This document shows positions 17,134-25,435 of a stretch of 64,000 bases of DNA, piece by piece. The notes beneath the pieces are model-generated. The model ran no database searches. It had not been told where the DNA came from and was given only the letters and a program-made list of their open reading frames with translations. How positions within the stretch are numbered: position 1 is the stretch's first letter; every line of letters starts with the position of its first letter. Source of the DNA: Hwanghaeella grinnelliae (GTDB taxonomy: Bacteria > Pseudomonadota > Alphaproteobacteria > UBA8366 > Aestuariispiraceae); the NCBI RefSeq assembly GCF_004005845.1, contig NZ_SADE01000001.1, positions 1,798,001-1,862,000 on the forward strand, read 5' to 3'. Both the position numbers and the translations under genes were made by a program.

Positions 17134-17838
17134 ATGAGCTTACCGGGGACCAAGAACCGCCGCAGGATTTTTCTAATGCGGCACGGAGAGGTCGACTACC
17201 GTGGCCCCGACGGCAAGCTGGTAAACCCCAAGCTGGTAACTTTAACCGAATACGGTATCGGGCAAGCCAAGGCCGCGTCGGCGATGATGTCCGGTGTTCA
17301 AATCGACAGAGCTGTCTGTTCCGGCCTTCCGCGTACACGGATGACCGCCGAACTGGTCTTGGACGGGCAAGGTGCGGCATTGGAAGAGGACCAGGGGTTT
17401 CTCGAAATACGCGGCGGCCGGGTTTCCAGCGTGCCGGAAGCAGACCGCGCCAAGACTTTCATCAAGACATTGGATCAAGCGCATCTGCCGGGCGCGCGCT
17501 TTGCCGGCGGCGATGAATTCGCCCCGTTTTATGACCGTGTGACCTGCGCTTTCCGTAATCTTGCTGTGGATGGGGCTTGGCGCCGGATGCTGTTGGTCGC
17601 CCATGACGGGGTCAATCGCGCCATCCTGTCCTGGGTGTCGGGCGCGGGCCTAGCCGGCCTTAAGGCATTCGAGCAGGATATGGGCTGCGTCAACATTGTC
17701 GATTTTGACGTGGAGGGTGGCGTGGTGACCGGCGCCTATATCAAAGCGACAAATATCACTCCTTACAATTACGTGAAAACAGGCCTTTATCAGACGAGTT
17801 TCGAGCAAGTGTTTAAGCCGATTTTCGGTGATACATGA
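17134..17838 (+). CDS. Histidine phosphatase superfamily protein
   Basis: A 234-residue member of the phosphoglycerate-mutase-like superfamily. The phosphohistidine motif MRHGEV puts the nucleophile at His17, and the second catalytic His is in LLVAHDGVNRAIL. The CSGLPRTRMTAELV segment is the usual second arginine region. The substrate is not identifiable. ATG 17134 is chosen because GGGGGA lies six bases upstream, though the frame is open back to GTG 17095. It is divergent from the NlpC/P60 gene and convergent with the membrane protein gene, only three bases away. Confidence 0.85.
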   Translation: MSLPGTKNRRRIFLMRHGEVDYRGPDGKLVNPKLVTLTEYGIGQAKAASAMMSGVQIDRAVCSGLPRTRMTAELVLDGQGAALEEDQGFLEIRGGRVSSVPEADRAKTFIKTLDQAHLPGARFAGGDEFAPFYDRVTCAFRNLAVDGAWRRMLLVAHDGVNRAILSWVSGAGLAGLKAFEQDMGCVNIVDFDVEGGVVTGAYIKATNITPYNYVKTGLYQTSFEQVFKPIFGDT

Positions 17839-17841
17839 AGG

Positions 17842-18363
17842 TTAGGGCATCGCGAGGCTGGACGCCGTCGTAATGCAGTCTGCCCATCCAGCACAATCCA
17901 TGTTCTCAAACATGACATAGTCGCGCGCCGCGGCGGCCAGGCAGGCGACCAGCCAAAAAGGCGTTATCGCCAAGGCCAGCGGTCGCGGTAATCGCCGGCT
18001 GTAAACACCGTTGGTGAGGAGCGGGAACAGGCGCAGCATCAAAACGAAATCAAACGGCGTGAACAGTGCGATACCGGTTATCAAAAACAGGGCCGCATTG
18101 CCGATCTTTCCGAAAAAGGCGACCCGTTGCGCGATCATGAGGAGGGATACCTCGACGGCAAACACCGCCGTACCCCAATTGAGCACCACATCACACAGAT
18201 CTTCGGTGGTCCCGCCGAAACCGAATGAGCGAATGAGCAATGCCAACGCAACGAGCAGGATTACGGCGGTCACGACGGTTTTGAACAGGCGTGTATTCCG
18301 CAGCGCGCCGAAGGTCTGCCGAATGTCGTCGGTTCGGTACTTGGGATGGCTTTGACCGGTCAT
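17842..18363 (-). CDS. Small integral membrane protein, function unknown
   Basis: A 173-residue protein with about four hydrophobic spans: residues near 30-45 (VVTAVILLVALALLI), 62-80, 88-110 and 128-148. The N-terminus is polar and probably cytoplasmic. The last segment has two Cys residues (MDCAGWADCIT). I do not recognise the family. It is downstream of, and on the same strand as, cheZ, with a 71-base gap. Confidence 0.6.
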   Translation of the reverse strand: MTGQSHPKYRTDDIRQTFGALRNTRLFKTVVTAVILLVALALLIRSFGFGGTTEDLCDVVLNWGTAVFAVEVSLLMIAQRVAFFGKIGNAALFLITGIALFTPFDFVLMLRLFPLLTNGVYSRRLPRPLALAITPFWLVACLAAAARDYVMFENMDCAGWADCITTASSLAMP

Positions 18364-18434
18364 GGTCTGTTTCGCATCCGGTCCGGGGCCCTACTTTCAG
18401 GCTCAGTCACGTCGGGAATGGCTGCAATGGCAAG

Positions 18435-18995
18435 TTAGTCGAACAGGGCGTCGATATCGGCCTGGCTGATCGACTTTTCGCTCTCCAATGCAGGACCGTT
18501 GAGCAGGGCTTCGTCGCCTTCGCGTTTGTTGGAAAGTTCCGAGCTCTTTTTGGCAAGCTCCTGAACTTCGTCCCGACCCCAAATCTCCAGCATCGCATCG
18601 ACACGGGATTCGACGAATTGCATGGATCGTACGATTTTGGTGACGCGTTGGCCGGTGATGTCCTGAAAGGTGCAGGATTCCATGGTGTTCATGGATATCT
18701 GTTCCAACTCATCACAGAGCGGGCCTATTTCTTCCGGGTCCTTAACCTCACGCAGTTTGGCATTCACCGCGTCAATCTGCTCCATACCTTCTAGAATGGC
18801 ATGGGTGGCGGTTTCGGTGGCCGCGATGATGGCGTCCAATTGTTCGGAAATCGACTGGAAGCGGGTCTTTTCGTCCTCCGCATCCGGTTGGATCATATGG
18901 GCGATTTCTTCGCGAAACCGCTGAATGTACTGGAACAGGCCGAGGACTTCGGCCCGCAGCTTTTCTTCATCGAAATCCGAAACGGATTTTGGCAT
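18435..18995 (-). CDS. cheZ: Protein phosphatase CheZ
   Basis: CheZ dephosphorylates CheY-P and so sets the chemotactic switching rate. From ATG 18995 (186 residues; site GGAAAGG) the protein is a long helical hairpin with the catalytic stretch CTFQDITGQRVTKIV. Asp112 and Gln116 have the same spacing as the catalytic Asp143/Gln147 of the E. coli enzyme. The C-terminal ISQADIDALFD is the CheY-binding helix. Other che genes are not in the window. It goes with the flagellin and the chemoreceptor as evidence for motility. Confidence 0.92.
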   Translation of the reverse strand: MPKSVSDFDEEKLRAEVLGLFQYIQRFREEIAHMIQPDAEDEKTRFQSISEQLDAIIAATETATHAILEGMEQIDAVNAKLREVKDPEEIGPLCDELEQISMNTMESCTFQDITGQRVTKIVRSMQFVESRVDAMLEIWGRDEVQELAKKSSELSNKREGDEALLNGPALESEKSISQADIDALFD

Positions 18996-19073
18996 CGGTC
19001 GACCTTTCCGGCGCGTTTCTCGCCCCAAATACCGGTAATGAACCAATATTCGGGGAGAGAAGTTTATATTTCG

Positions 19074-19313
19074 TTACCCGAATGCTTTAAATGTAATAAG
19101 TGTGAAGGTATCCCGAACGCCCGGCAGGGTTTGGATGCTTTCATTGACGAAGTGGCCGATATCTTCTTCGTCCTGCAGGTAGCATTTCATCATCAGATCG
19201 TAGTTGCCCGAGGTCGAATAGACTTCCGACACGCCCTCTACGTCGATGGCTTCGTCCGCGACCACATAGGCTTTGCCGAGTTCGCACTTCACCTGAATGA
19301 AAATCGTCTGCAT
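19074..19313 (-). CDS. Stand-alone Lrp/AsnC-type ligand-binding (RAM) domain protein
   Basis: A 79-residue protein made of a single RAM domain: the pattern AIDVEGVSEVYSTSGNYDLM followed by the final strand TFTLITFKAFG matches the C-terminal effector-binding half of Lrp/AsnC regulators. The DNA-binding half is absent, and the upstream sequence offers no helix-turn-helix in frame, so this looks like a genuine short family member rather than a broken gene. Such proteins form dimers or octamers and bind amino acids; their partners are unknown. It precedes cheZ on the same strand by 78 bases. Confidence 0.85.
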   Translation of the reverse strand: MQTIFIQVKCELGKAYVVADEAIDVEGVSEVYSTSGNYDLMMKCYLQDEEDIGHFVNESIQTLPGVRDTFTLITFKAFG

Positions 19314-19396
19314 GATATTCAGCCTAACTGGGTGATTGATTTGATCAGCAGTGTCCCGAACCAGACTTGGCCGTCAAGGGCCTGAAAGCCGGTGGT

Positions 19397-19660
19397 TCAC
19401 AGATAACGACCGCGCTCCAGGATCTCCAAGGTATATTCCCGGTAGGTCATGCCCAGCGCCTTGGCCCGCCGCAACCGCCGCAACATGACTTCGCGGGGGG
19501 GCGTCTTCCAAGCCGCTTGATGGGCCTTTTTCCACAGCCAGGTCTTGTAACCTTGGAGAAGGACTGGGCCGCCATTATGCCCAATTCCGGCCGGCGCGAT
19601 ATCCGACCGTTCGGATTGGCCAGCTGGTGCGGCGGTGAAGGACGATATCCGGCTAGCCAT
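19397..19660 (-). CDS. Small conserved protein with GHNGGP motif
   Basis: An 87-residue basic protein. It carries IGHNGGPVL, a short motif seen in many small alphaproteobacterial proteins, followed by a Trp- and Arg-rich segment (WLWKKAHQAAWKTPPREVML, then RRAKALGMTYREYTLEILE) that looks helical. No function is known to me. The start is 19 bases past the stop of the RhlE-type helicase gene, so it is probably the second gene of that transcript. Confidence 0.7.
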   Translation of the reverse strand: MASRISSFTAAPAGQSERSDIAPAGIGHNGGPVLLQGYKTWLWKKAHQAAWKTPPREVMLRRLRRAKALGMTYREYTLEILERGRYL

Positions 19661-19678
19661 TCCGGTTCCGCGGTAAGT

Positions 19679-21148
19679 TTAACGGCGCAGGAAGGCCGGC
19701 AATTGATCGCTTTGGCCGAAGGGCACCGTCATTTCGTCGAGTTCCCCGATATCGTGATGTTCGCCGCGGCCCCGTCGCGGTTTGCGGGGTTCTTTCTTGC
19801 CGCGGGAGCGATCGGGCTTGTTGCTCGCTTCCTTGTTCGGCGTTTCGCTTTCCGAGACGTCCCGGTCGGGGGACTGCTGAACGGTCTCTTCCGTATCGGC
19901 TGCTTTCTTGCTTGGCGCGGATTTGCTGGATTTGTCGGCGCCTCTGGAAGATCTGCTTCTGGACGGACGGCGCGGGCTGCGTTCCTCCGTCTCGGCCGGG
20001 TCTTCCGAAGAAGGCGCTGAACCGTCCATCTTGATTTCAGGAATGTCCTTGCCGACCATCTTCTTCACGGCGGCCCACAGCTTGTCGTCTTCCTTGGTCA
20101 CCAAGGTGATCGATTTGCCGAGGCGTCCAGCGCGGCCGGTCCGGCCGATTCGATGAACATAGTCTTCCGAATTGTTTGGAACATCCACATTGAAAACATG
20201 GCTGACGGTCGAGATGTCCAAGCCACGGGCGGCGACATCCGAACAAATCAGGATGGTAACGTCACCGTTGCGGAATTTCTCCAGCCACTCCATGCGTTTG
20301 TATTGGTCCATATCGCCATGGAGCGCGCCCACCGGATAGCCGGCTTTCTGCAAACTTGTGAAAAGGTCGGCCACCTCGCGCTTTCTATTGCAGAAAATGA
20401 GCGCGTTCTTGAGTGCATCACCTTCGCGATCGATCAGATCCCGCAGCGTCTTGCGCTTGGAACGCGAGGAAACGGAAACGAAAGCCTGTTCGACGGTATC
20501 CGCGGTGGAAGAGGGCGGATCGACGGCCATTTCCTTCGGGTTCATCAGGAACTTGTCGGCAAGTTTTTTGATTTCCGGTGGCATCGTCGCGGAGAACATA
20601 AGCGTCTGCCGGATGACCGGCATCAGGCCGACAATGCGTTCAACATCAGGAATGAACCCCATGTCCAGCATCCGATCGGCTTCATCGATCACCAGAACCT
20701 TGGTGTCGGTCAGCATGACCTTGCCGCGTTCGCAATGGTCCAGCAGGCGTCCAGGCGTCGCAATCAGGACGTCGACGCCACGGTCGAGCAATTTTTCCTG
20801 CTCGTTGAACGAAACGCCGCCAATCAGCAGCGCCATCGTCAGCTTATTGTATTTGCCATAGGTGTCGAAATTCTCTGCCACCTGCGCGGCCAGTTCGCGC
20901 GTCGGTTCCAGGATGACCGTTCGCGGCATGCGCGCCCGGGCGCGACCCTGCGCCAGAATGTCGATCATCGGCAACGTAAAAGATGCGGTTTTTCCCGTCC
21001 CGGTCTGCGCGCAGCCCAAAATGTCGCGCCCCATCAGAACGTAGGGAATGGCTTTTTGTTGGATTGGTGTGGGCTTCGTGTAGCCCGCGTCAGCCACGGC
21101 GCGGAGGATGCCTTCGCCCAGGCCCAAATCGGCAAATGTCTCTGTCAT
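19679..21148 (-). CDS. rhlE: DEAD-box ATP-dependent RNA helicase, RhlE type
   Basis: Unwinds short RNA duplexes in ribosome assembly and mRNA turnover. All helicase motifs are visible in order: Q motif GYTKPTPIQQKAIP, motif I CAQTGTGKT, PTRELAAQ, TPGRLLD, DEAD in VLVIDEADRMLDMGF, SAT in MFSATMPPE, then ICSDVAARGLDI and HRIGRTGRAG. The first about 380 residues are the two RecA lobes; the rest is a low-complexity tail rich in Lys, Arg, Ser and Glu, ending in an Arg-rich stretch, typical for RNA binding. AAGGAC upstream supports the start. It leads a likely two-gene transcript with the GHNGGP protein. Confidence 0.93.
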   Translation of the reverse strand: MTETFADLGLGEGILRAVADAGYTKPTPIQQKAIPYVLMGRDILGCAQTGTGKTASFTLPMIDILAQGRARARMPRTVILEPTRELAAQVAENFDTYGKYNKLTMALLIGGVSFNEQEKLLDRGVDVLIATPGRLLDHCERGKVMLTDTKVLVIDEADRMLDMGFIPDVERIVGLMPVIRQTLMFSATMPPEIKKLADKFLMNPKEMAVDPPSSTADTVEQAFVSVSSRSKRKTLRDLIDREGDALKNALIFCNRKREVADLFTSLQKAGYPVGALHGDMDQYKRMEWLEKFRNGDVTILICSDVAARGLDISTVSHVFNVDVPNNSEDYVHRIGRTGRAGRLGKSITLVTKEDDKLWAAVKKMVGKDIPEIKMDGSAPSSEDPAETEERSPRRPSRSRSSRGADKSSKSAPSKKAADTEETVQQSPDRDVSESETPNKEASNKPDRSRGKKEPRKPRRGRGEHHDIGELDEMTVPFGQSDQLPAFLRR

Positions 21149-21362
21149 GCTGTCCTTAAAGAGGGGGCGGCGCCTGCAACGAACGCAAGTCCCTATAAAA
21201 ATCGGTCCCCAAGTATTGGCGGATCAAACCCGCTAGAAGTGTCGAGATCATAGTGTTGAAGTGCAGAATGTCAATGGTTCTGCGGGTTTGCGGGCTATGA
21301 ATTGCGGAATCCATGCGTCACCGGCTAATTTTGTCGAACCCTCGATTGTGGAGATCGCAAAC

Positions 21363-21905
21363 ATGTTGCTGAAAGCCGAAGAATCCCAGGTCCTGATTAT
21401 CGATATTCAGGGGCGGTTGATGCCGGCTATGGACGACCCGGATCACGTCATCGAACGGACTTCCGTTGTCGCCAGGGCGGCGCGTCGGCTCGGCATTCCG
21501 ATCTCTGCCTCTCGCCAATATCCAAAAGGGTTGGGACCCTTGGTGCCTGAGGTCGAAGATCTGCTGGAAGACGGTGAAACGCTGGACAAGACTGCGTTCA
21601 GTTGTGCCGCCGATTCCGGTTTGGCGTCCCATATTGCCGGTAAGAAAAGGAAACAGTTGGTGATCTGCGGCGTCGAAACGCATGTTTGCGTGCTTCAGAC
21701 CGCCTTCGGGTTTGCGGCCCAGGGATTGACGCCGTATGTGGTCGTCGATGCTTGTTCCAGCCGCAAGGTCGCGGACAAGTTCGTCGCGGTCGATCGGATG
21801 CGTGCGGCGGGTATCAGTATCGTCAATTCCGAGATGGTATGTTTCGAATGGATGGGGGACGCGGGATCGGAAGCCTTCAAGGACATCTCGAAACTGATCA
21901 AATAG
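21363..21905 (+). CDS. Isochorismatase-like cysteine hydrolase
   Basis: A 180-residue cysteine hydrolase of the isochorismatase fold. The triad is clear: Asp14 (LIIDIQGRL), Lys76 (LDKTAFSC) and Cys109 (GVETHVCVLQT), together with the usual cis-peptide region GVETH. The closest general pattern is the YcaC-like group of unknown substrate. ATG 21363 is preferred since GGAG lies nine bases upstream, although the frame opens at 21261. It is followed 55 bases later by an alpha/beta hydrolase on the same strand. Confidence 0.85.
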   Translation: MLLKAEESQVLIIDIQGRLMPAMDDPDHVIERTSVVARAARRLGIPISASRQYPKGLGPLVPEVEDLLEDGETLDKTAFSCAADSGLASHIAGKKRKQLVICGVETHVCVLQTAFGFAAQGLTPYVVVDACSSRKVADKFVAVDRMRAAGISIVNSEMVCFEWMGDAGSEAFKDISKLIK

Positions 21906-21960
21906 TCCAAACGAACTAAACAATCGGGCCGTAAGAGCCCGTGTCGCGGGAAGGAAATGA

Positions 21961-22665
21961 GTGTTGGAAATTGATTTGGTACTGGTGCCCGGGCATCTGT
22001 GCAACGACGTGCTTTGGGACCGTCAGGTCGCCGGTTTGCGCGATATCGCCCATCCCATGATCGCCGACGTGACTGAGGACGACAGTCTTTCCGGCATGGC
22101 CGCCCGGCTGTTGCGTCAAGCGCCGCCGCGCTTCTCTCTGGCGGGGCTTTCGATGGGAGGTATGGTCTGCATGGAAGTGATGCGACAGGCGCCGGAACGC
22201 GTGGAACGGTTGGCCCTGCTCGATACAAATCCCGGTGCGGACAATGCGGAGCGCGCCGCCCAAAGGCGGAAGATGGTGGATCGCTTCAACGCAGGCGAAG
22301 TCGATGCCCTGGTTCAGGAATTCCTGGAACTTGTGGTGCCGCCATCTCGGTTGGGGGAAGAGGTGTTGATCCGCCCCATGCGGGCGATGATGAAAGCGGT
22401 TGCCGAAAAAGCTTTCCCTGCCCAGGTGAAAGCCTTGATTGAACGGCAGGACAGCCGCGCCGATCTTCCGGGTTACGCGCTGCCGGTTCGCCTTATCTGC
22501 GGACGCGAAGACAGGTTGACGCCTTTGACGTTTCACGAAGAGATGGCCGGCCTGATCCCGGGTGCGGAACTGACCGTAATTGAAAATTGCGCCCATATGT
22601 CGACCATGGAACGTCCCGCGGAAGTGAATGCCGCTTTGCGGGATTGGCTTGGTAAATCGGCGTAG
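21961..22665 (+). CDS. Alpha/beta-fold hydrolase
   Basis: A 234-residue serine hydrolase. The nucleophile elbow GLSMGG is near residue 62, the acid probably lies in CGREDRLTP, and the His in ENCAHMSTMERP. The lid between them is helical. The substrate is not recognisable. It starts with GTG at 21961, with AAGGA six bases upstream; an ATG four bases earlier is out of frame and stops at once. It is probably cotranscribed with the isochorismatase-like gene. Confidence 0.85.
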   Translation: MLEIDLVLVPGHLCNDVLWDRQVAGLRDIAHPMIADVTEDDSLSGMAARLLRQAPPRFSLAGLSMGGMVCMEVMRQAPERVERLALLDTNPGADNAERAAQRRKMVDRFNAGEVDALVQEFLELVVPPSRLGEEVLIRPMRAMMKAVAEKAFPAQVKALIERQDSRADLPGYALPVRLICGREDRLTPLTFHEEMAGLIPGAELTVIENCAHMSTMERPAEVNAALRDWLGKSA

Positions 22666-22684
22666 CGCCGGTCAATACTCGCTG

Positions 22685-23281
22685 TCAGTAGCCAAGTATT
22701 TCGAATAGGCGGCGTGTCTCTTCGCGCTGGTTGTCGTCGTACAGTGGCAGGGGGCGCGGTAACAATTTTCGCGTTGTTTCAGCCAACATGCTTTGGAATG
22801 TAGGGTCGTCCGGCGTCTCCGGGCGCGCCATGCGGGCGCGGACCGAACTGACGAAGGCGTTCCGCTTGCAATAGACCATGACCATCATCATCCGGCCGTC
22901 ATCGGCTGATTTCGCGTCGCCGGGCGGATTACCGCCGCAATAACCATATCCGTCATCCGTCGGTTTCATATCGAAAGCGATAATGACCTTCGTCTGCTTC
23001 GGTGTCAGGGGGCCCGGTTCCGCGGTGAAAGCGATGCGCGCGCCGCGATTCTTCCCGCGCATGGACAGGGCAATCCGCTGAGCCGGATCCAACGAGGGTT
23101 CGAACGGTGCATTGAAGACCTCCACGGCCATTTCCTTGTCACCGTTGTAGTACTGAAGTTCACCGAAGTCATAACCCGGATGATATCGTTCGCCATAAAC
23201 CATGTAGGGCACCGGCGTGTTAACGCATCCGGTAAGCACCGCCAGCGCCAGGGCCATGGCCAGAAATTGCAGCCGGTTCAT
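22685..23281 (-). CDS. Putative lipoprotein, paralogue 3 of a tandem triplet
   Basis: A 198-residue exported lipoprotein: signal peptide with lipobox LTGC, lipidated Cys19. It shares with the two upstream genes the sequence of motifs YGERYHPGYDFGELQYYNGD, NAPFEPS, SMRGKNRGARIAFTA, KVIIAFDM, CGGNPPG, MVYCKRNAFVSSVR and DDPTFQSMLAETTRKLLPRP. Two conserved cysteines (CGG and YC) could form a periplasmic disulfide. The family is not one I can name. It is the last gene of three on the minus strand, 60 bases after the second. Confidence 0.75.
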   Translation of the reverse strand: MNRLQFLAMALALAVLTGCVNTPVPYMVYGERYHPGYDFGELQYYNGDKEMAVEVFNAPFEPSLDPAQRIALSMRGKNRGARIAFTAEPGPLTPKQTKVIIAFDMKPTDDGYGYCGGNPPGDAKSADDGRMMMVMVYCKRNAFVSSVRARMARPETPDDPTFQSMLAETTRKLLPRPLPLYDDNQREETRRLFEILGY

Positions 23282-23341
23282 TGCGCCGGTCCTTTGCGGT
23301 TATCTTTGCCTGGGTGTGGTTTCATCGCCCGATAACAGGGG

Positions 23342-23929
23342 TCAGGATCCAACCTTCTTTTTTCGGCCGCGGTTTTCATTGAATGGGTCTTGCAGCGGAA
23401 TCACCAGTTTGGTCGCCAGGGCCAGCATGCTCTTGAACGCCGGGTCGTCTACATTGCCGGTAGCCGGCATTTCGCCACGAACCGAACTCATGAACCTGTC
23501 ATGCTTGCAATAGATCATCAGCATCCGCAGGTGTTCGTCATCCGGCTTGGCGTTGGGGGCAATCGGCCCGCCACCGCAATATTGGGCGCCGGAGTCCGAT
23601 TCTCCGGTTCCGAAGGCGACAACGATTTTGGTTTCGTCGGGGGTATCCGGACCCGGCGTGGCGGTAAACGCGATCCGGGCGCCTTGATTTTTGCCGCGCA
23701 TGGCGGATGCGATCCGCCGGTCCGCGTCAGGTTGGACGAATGGTTCGTTTACGACATCGACGGCCATCTGCTTGTCATTGTTATAGTATTGCAGATCCCC
23801 AAACTGATATTTGGGGGAAAACCGTTCACCATAGACTTTGTAGGGGGCGATCTCCGCCGCGCCGCCAAGGGCACAGGCACTCAATCCGGCTATTGCCAGT
23901 GCCAGTACCACAGATTTCATGGTCGTCAT
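23342..23929 (-). CDS. Putative lipoprotein, paralogue 2 of a tandem triplet
   Basis: A 195-residue product from ATG 23929, chosen because AGGAGG lies seven bases upstream (the frame remains open further back, but that part is out of character). Lipobox LSAC gives lipidated Cys19. It is the closest relative of paralogue 3: YGERFSPKYQFGDLQYYNND, NEPFVQP, AMRGKNQGARIAFTA, KIVVAFGTG, CGGGPIAP, MIYCKHDRFMSSVR, DDPAFKSML. The tail is short and basic (RGRKKKVGS). It sits between the other two copies. Confidence 0.75.
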   Translation of the reverse strand: MTTMKSVVLALAIAGLSACALGGAAEIAPYKVYGERFSPKYQFGDLQYYNNDKQMAVDVVNEPFVQPDADRRIASAMRGKNQGARIAFTATPGPDTPDETKIVVAFGTGESDSGAQYCGGGPIAPNAKPDDEHLRMLMIYCKHDRFMSSVRGEMPATGNVDDPAFKSMLALATKLVIPLQDPFNENRGRKKKVGS

Positions 23930-24008
23930 CCTTCGGCCTCCTAGGATGCGGACGGCGATTCCCCCGAACCGCCATGCCGATATTACCCCCGTAACGTCGT
24001 TTCGGGCG

Positions 24009-24560
24009 TCAGCTACTGCCGCTGCCTTGCCGCTTGGAGAAGTTTTCCGGCAGCAAATCATATGTCGCGCGCGCCAGAAGGCGTTCCAACGCTGGGTCAT
24101 CCAAGCCGTTGACCGACCCTGCCGATGCCCGAAGGGAGGACTTGTCCTGCCCATTCACGCAGTAGGACATCAATACATATCCGTGATCACCTGCGTTGCC
24201 ATTGCCGGCCTGTCCGCCGTCCAGATTGCACGCCGCAAGCCCTGTCAGGCTGCTGGGTGGATTGAAGACGACAACGACTTTTGTGTCCCCGCCCGCATAG
24301 TTGCGGTTGGCGGTGAACAGGATCGGCTTGCCTAAATTCTTGCCCCGCATCAGGGCGGCGATGCGGTCATCCGCCTGGGCATTGTCGAACGGGTTGTTAT
24401 GAACTTCTACGTAGCTCGGTTTGCCCGCGTTGTAATATTGGACCACCGCGTAGTTGTAGTCGGCGGCCTGATACCGATTTTGAACGACAACACTGTCGCC
24501 AGTCGCACAACCGGCAAGCAGTGCGGAGGCGGCGGCCAGGCCGAGTAGCGATGATTTCAT
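24009..24560 (-). CDS. Putative lipoprotein, paralogue 1 of a tandem triplet
   Basis: A 183-residue product with signal peptide and lipobox LAGC (Cys18). It is the most diverged copy: RYQAADYNYAVVQYYNAG, HNNPFDN, ALMRGKNLGKPILFTAN, TKVVVVFNPP, a single Cys in AACNLDGG, MSYCVNGQDKSSLR and DDPALERLLARATYDLLPE. AAGGAGC upstream supports the start. As the first gene of the set it probably carries the promoter for all three, facing the exporter gene across a 224-base divergent region. Confidence 0.75.
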   Translation of the reverse strand: MKSSLLGLAAASALLAGCATGDSVVVQNRYQAADYNYAVVQYYNAGKPSYVEVHNNPFDNAQADDRIAALMRGKNLGKPILFTANRNYAGGDTKVVVVFNPPSSLTGLAACNLDGGQAGNGNAGDHGYVLMSYCVNGQDKSSLRASAGSVNGLDDPALERLLARATYDLLPENFSKRQGSGSS

Positions 24561-24670
24561 TTGGAAAGCTCCTTGCAGATCGGTCCGGCCTATCGGACTC
24601 GGGGTATTGACGGCGTAAACATGCCCGAGCGTGACGCCCGAACATACTCTGCCCCTCCTTGTCCCAATTT

Positions 24671-24690
24671 CCCTGCAACTATGTGCAGGG
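24671..24690 (+). promoter_or_regulatory. Hairpin in the leader of the LysE-family gene
   Basis: CCCTGCA (24671-24677) pairs perfectly with TGCAGGG (24684-24690) around a 6-base loop. It lies 16 bases before the Shine-Dalgarno of a micro-ORF and about 95 bases before the exporter start. Confidence 0.45.
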
Positions 24691-24717
24691 TTACGCTTTC
24701 TATGTAAGGAGAATTAG

Positions 24718-24744
24718 ATGGGATTTGAATATCTTCCGATGTAA
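24718..24744 (+). CDS. Micro-ORF upstream of the exporter (8 codons)
   Basis: ATG at 24718 opens an 8-codon frame, MGFEYLPM, ending in TAA. A near-perfect Shine-Dalgarno, TAAGGAG, lies seven bases before it, stronger than that of the exporter itself. It could be a leader peptide that links translation to exporter expression, or chance. No conservation can be checked here. Confidence 0.35.
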   Translation: MGFEYLPM

Positions 24745-24784
24745 CAATTTCTGACAAAATCGCGCGTTGTGTAGGTGAGGATTG

Positions 24785-25396
24785 ATGAGTATCGAATTTC
24801 TTTTGACGTCTTTGGTTGTCGTTCTGTTACCCGGAACCGGCGTTCTTTATACGTTGGCGGTCGGGCTGGGGCAGGGGTTCCGGCCCAGTATCGCGGCCGC
24901 TTTTGGCTGCACGCTCGGTATTCTCCCAGCTGCCATTGCCAGTATCGTCGGTCTGGCAGCCATCCTGCATGCCAGTGCATTGGCATTTCAGATCATCAAA
25001 TATCTGGGCGTTGCCTATCTTTTTTACATGGCCTGGAACATCGCGAGGGAAGGGGGCGCGCTTTCCGTGGATGCGGACCGCAAGCCGCAACTGGCGCTGA
25101 AGTTGATCCGCAACGGATTGCTCTTGAATGTGCTTAATCCAAAACTGTCGTTGTTCTTCCTGGCCTTCCTGCCGCAATTCGTGACCGCGGATGCGGCTAA
25201 TCCGACACCGCAACTTGTCCTGTTGGCTCTGATTTTCATGGTGATGACCTTTGTGGTCTTCGTCGGCTACGGCGCGTGTGCGTCCTTGGCGCGAGACTAT
25301 GTCATTTCCCGTCCCAAGGTCTTGATGTGGCTGCGTCGTTCCTTTGCCGGCGCTTTCGGTATTCTCGGCCTGCGGCTAGCTCTCGCCGATCGGTAG
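24785..25396 (+). CDS. LysE/RhtB-family exporter
   Basis: A 203-residue inner-membrane protein with about six hydrophobic spans, of the LysE/RhtB family that exports amino acids and related metabolites. The opening LLTSLVVVLLPGTGVLYTLA and VGLGQGFRPSIAAAFGCTLG give the conserved PGP-like and GRR-like family positions; LKLIRNGLLLNVLNPKLSLF is the other signature. The substrate is unknown. ATG 24785 follows GAGG closely. The leader holds a hairpin and a micro-ORF. Confidence 0.85.
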   Translation: MSIEFLLTSLVVVLLPGTGVLYTLAVGLGQGFRPSIAAAFGCTLGILPAAIASIVGLAAILHASALAFQIIKYLGVAYLFYMAWNIAREGGALSVDADRKPQLALKLIRNGLLLNVLNPKLSLFFLAFLPQFVTADAANPTPQLVLLALIFMVMTFVVFVGYGACASLARDYVISRPKVLMWLRRSFAGAFGILGLRLALADR

Positions 25397-25400
25397 ATTG

Positions 25401-25433
25401 TTGACATTTATGTGTGTTGGTACCAATGTACAT
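25401..25433 (+). promoter_or_regulatory. Promoter with overlapping palindromic operator
   Basis: A consensus -35 box TTGACA (25401-25406) is followed 17 bases later by CAATGT (25424-25429), a weak -10. The spacer and -10 are covered by a 24-base inverted repeat (25410-25433) with a perfect 10-base core TTGGTACCAA; 9 of 12 arm positions match. The gene's ATG at 25436 falls where transcription would start, so the message may be leaderless. The placement is that of a repressor operator. Confidence 0.6.
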
Positions 25434-25435
25434 AG

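Noticed and set aside
20153-21253. A 366-codon plus-strand frame inside the helicase gene
   Set aside because: It is the antisense shadow of a gene with all DEAD-box motifs; it has no plausible start or family.
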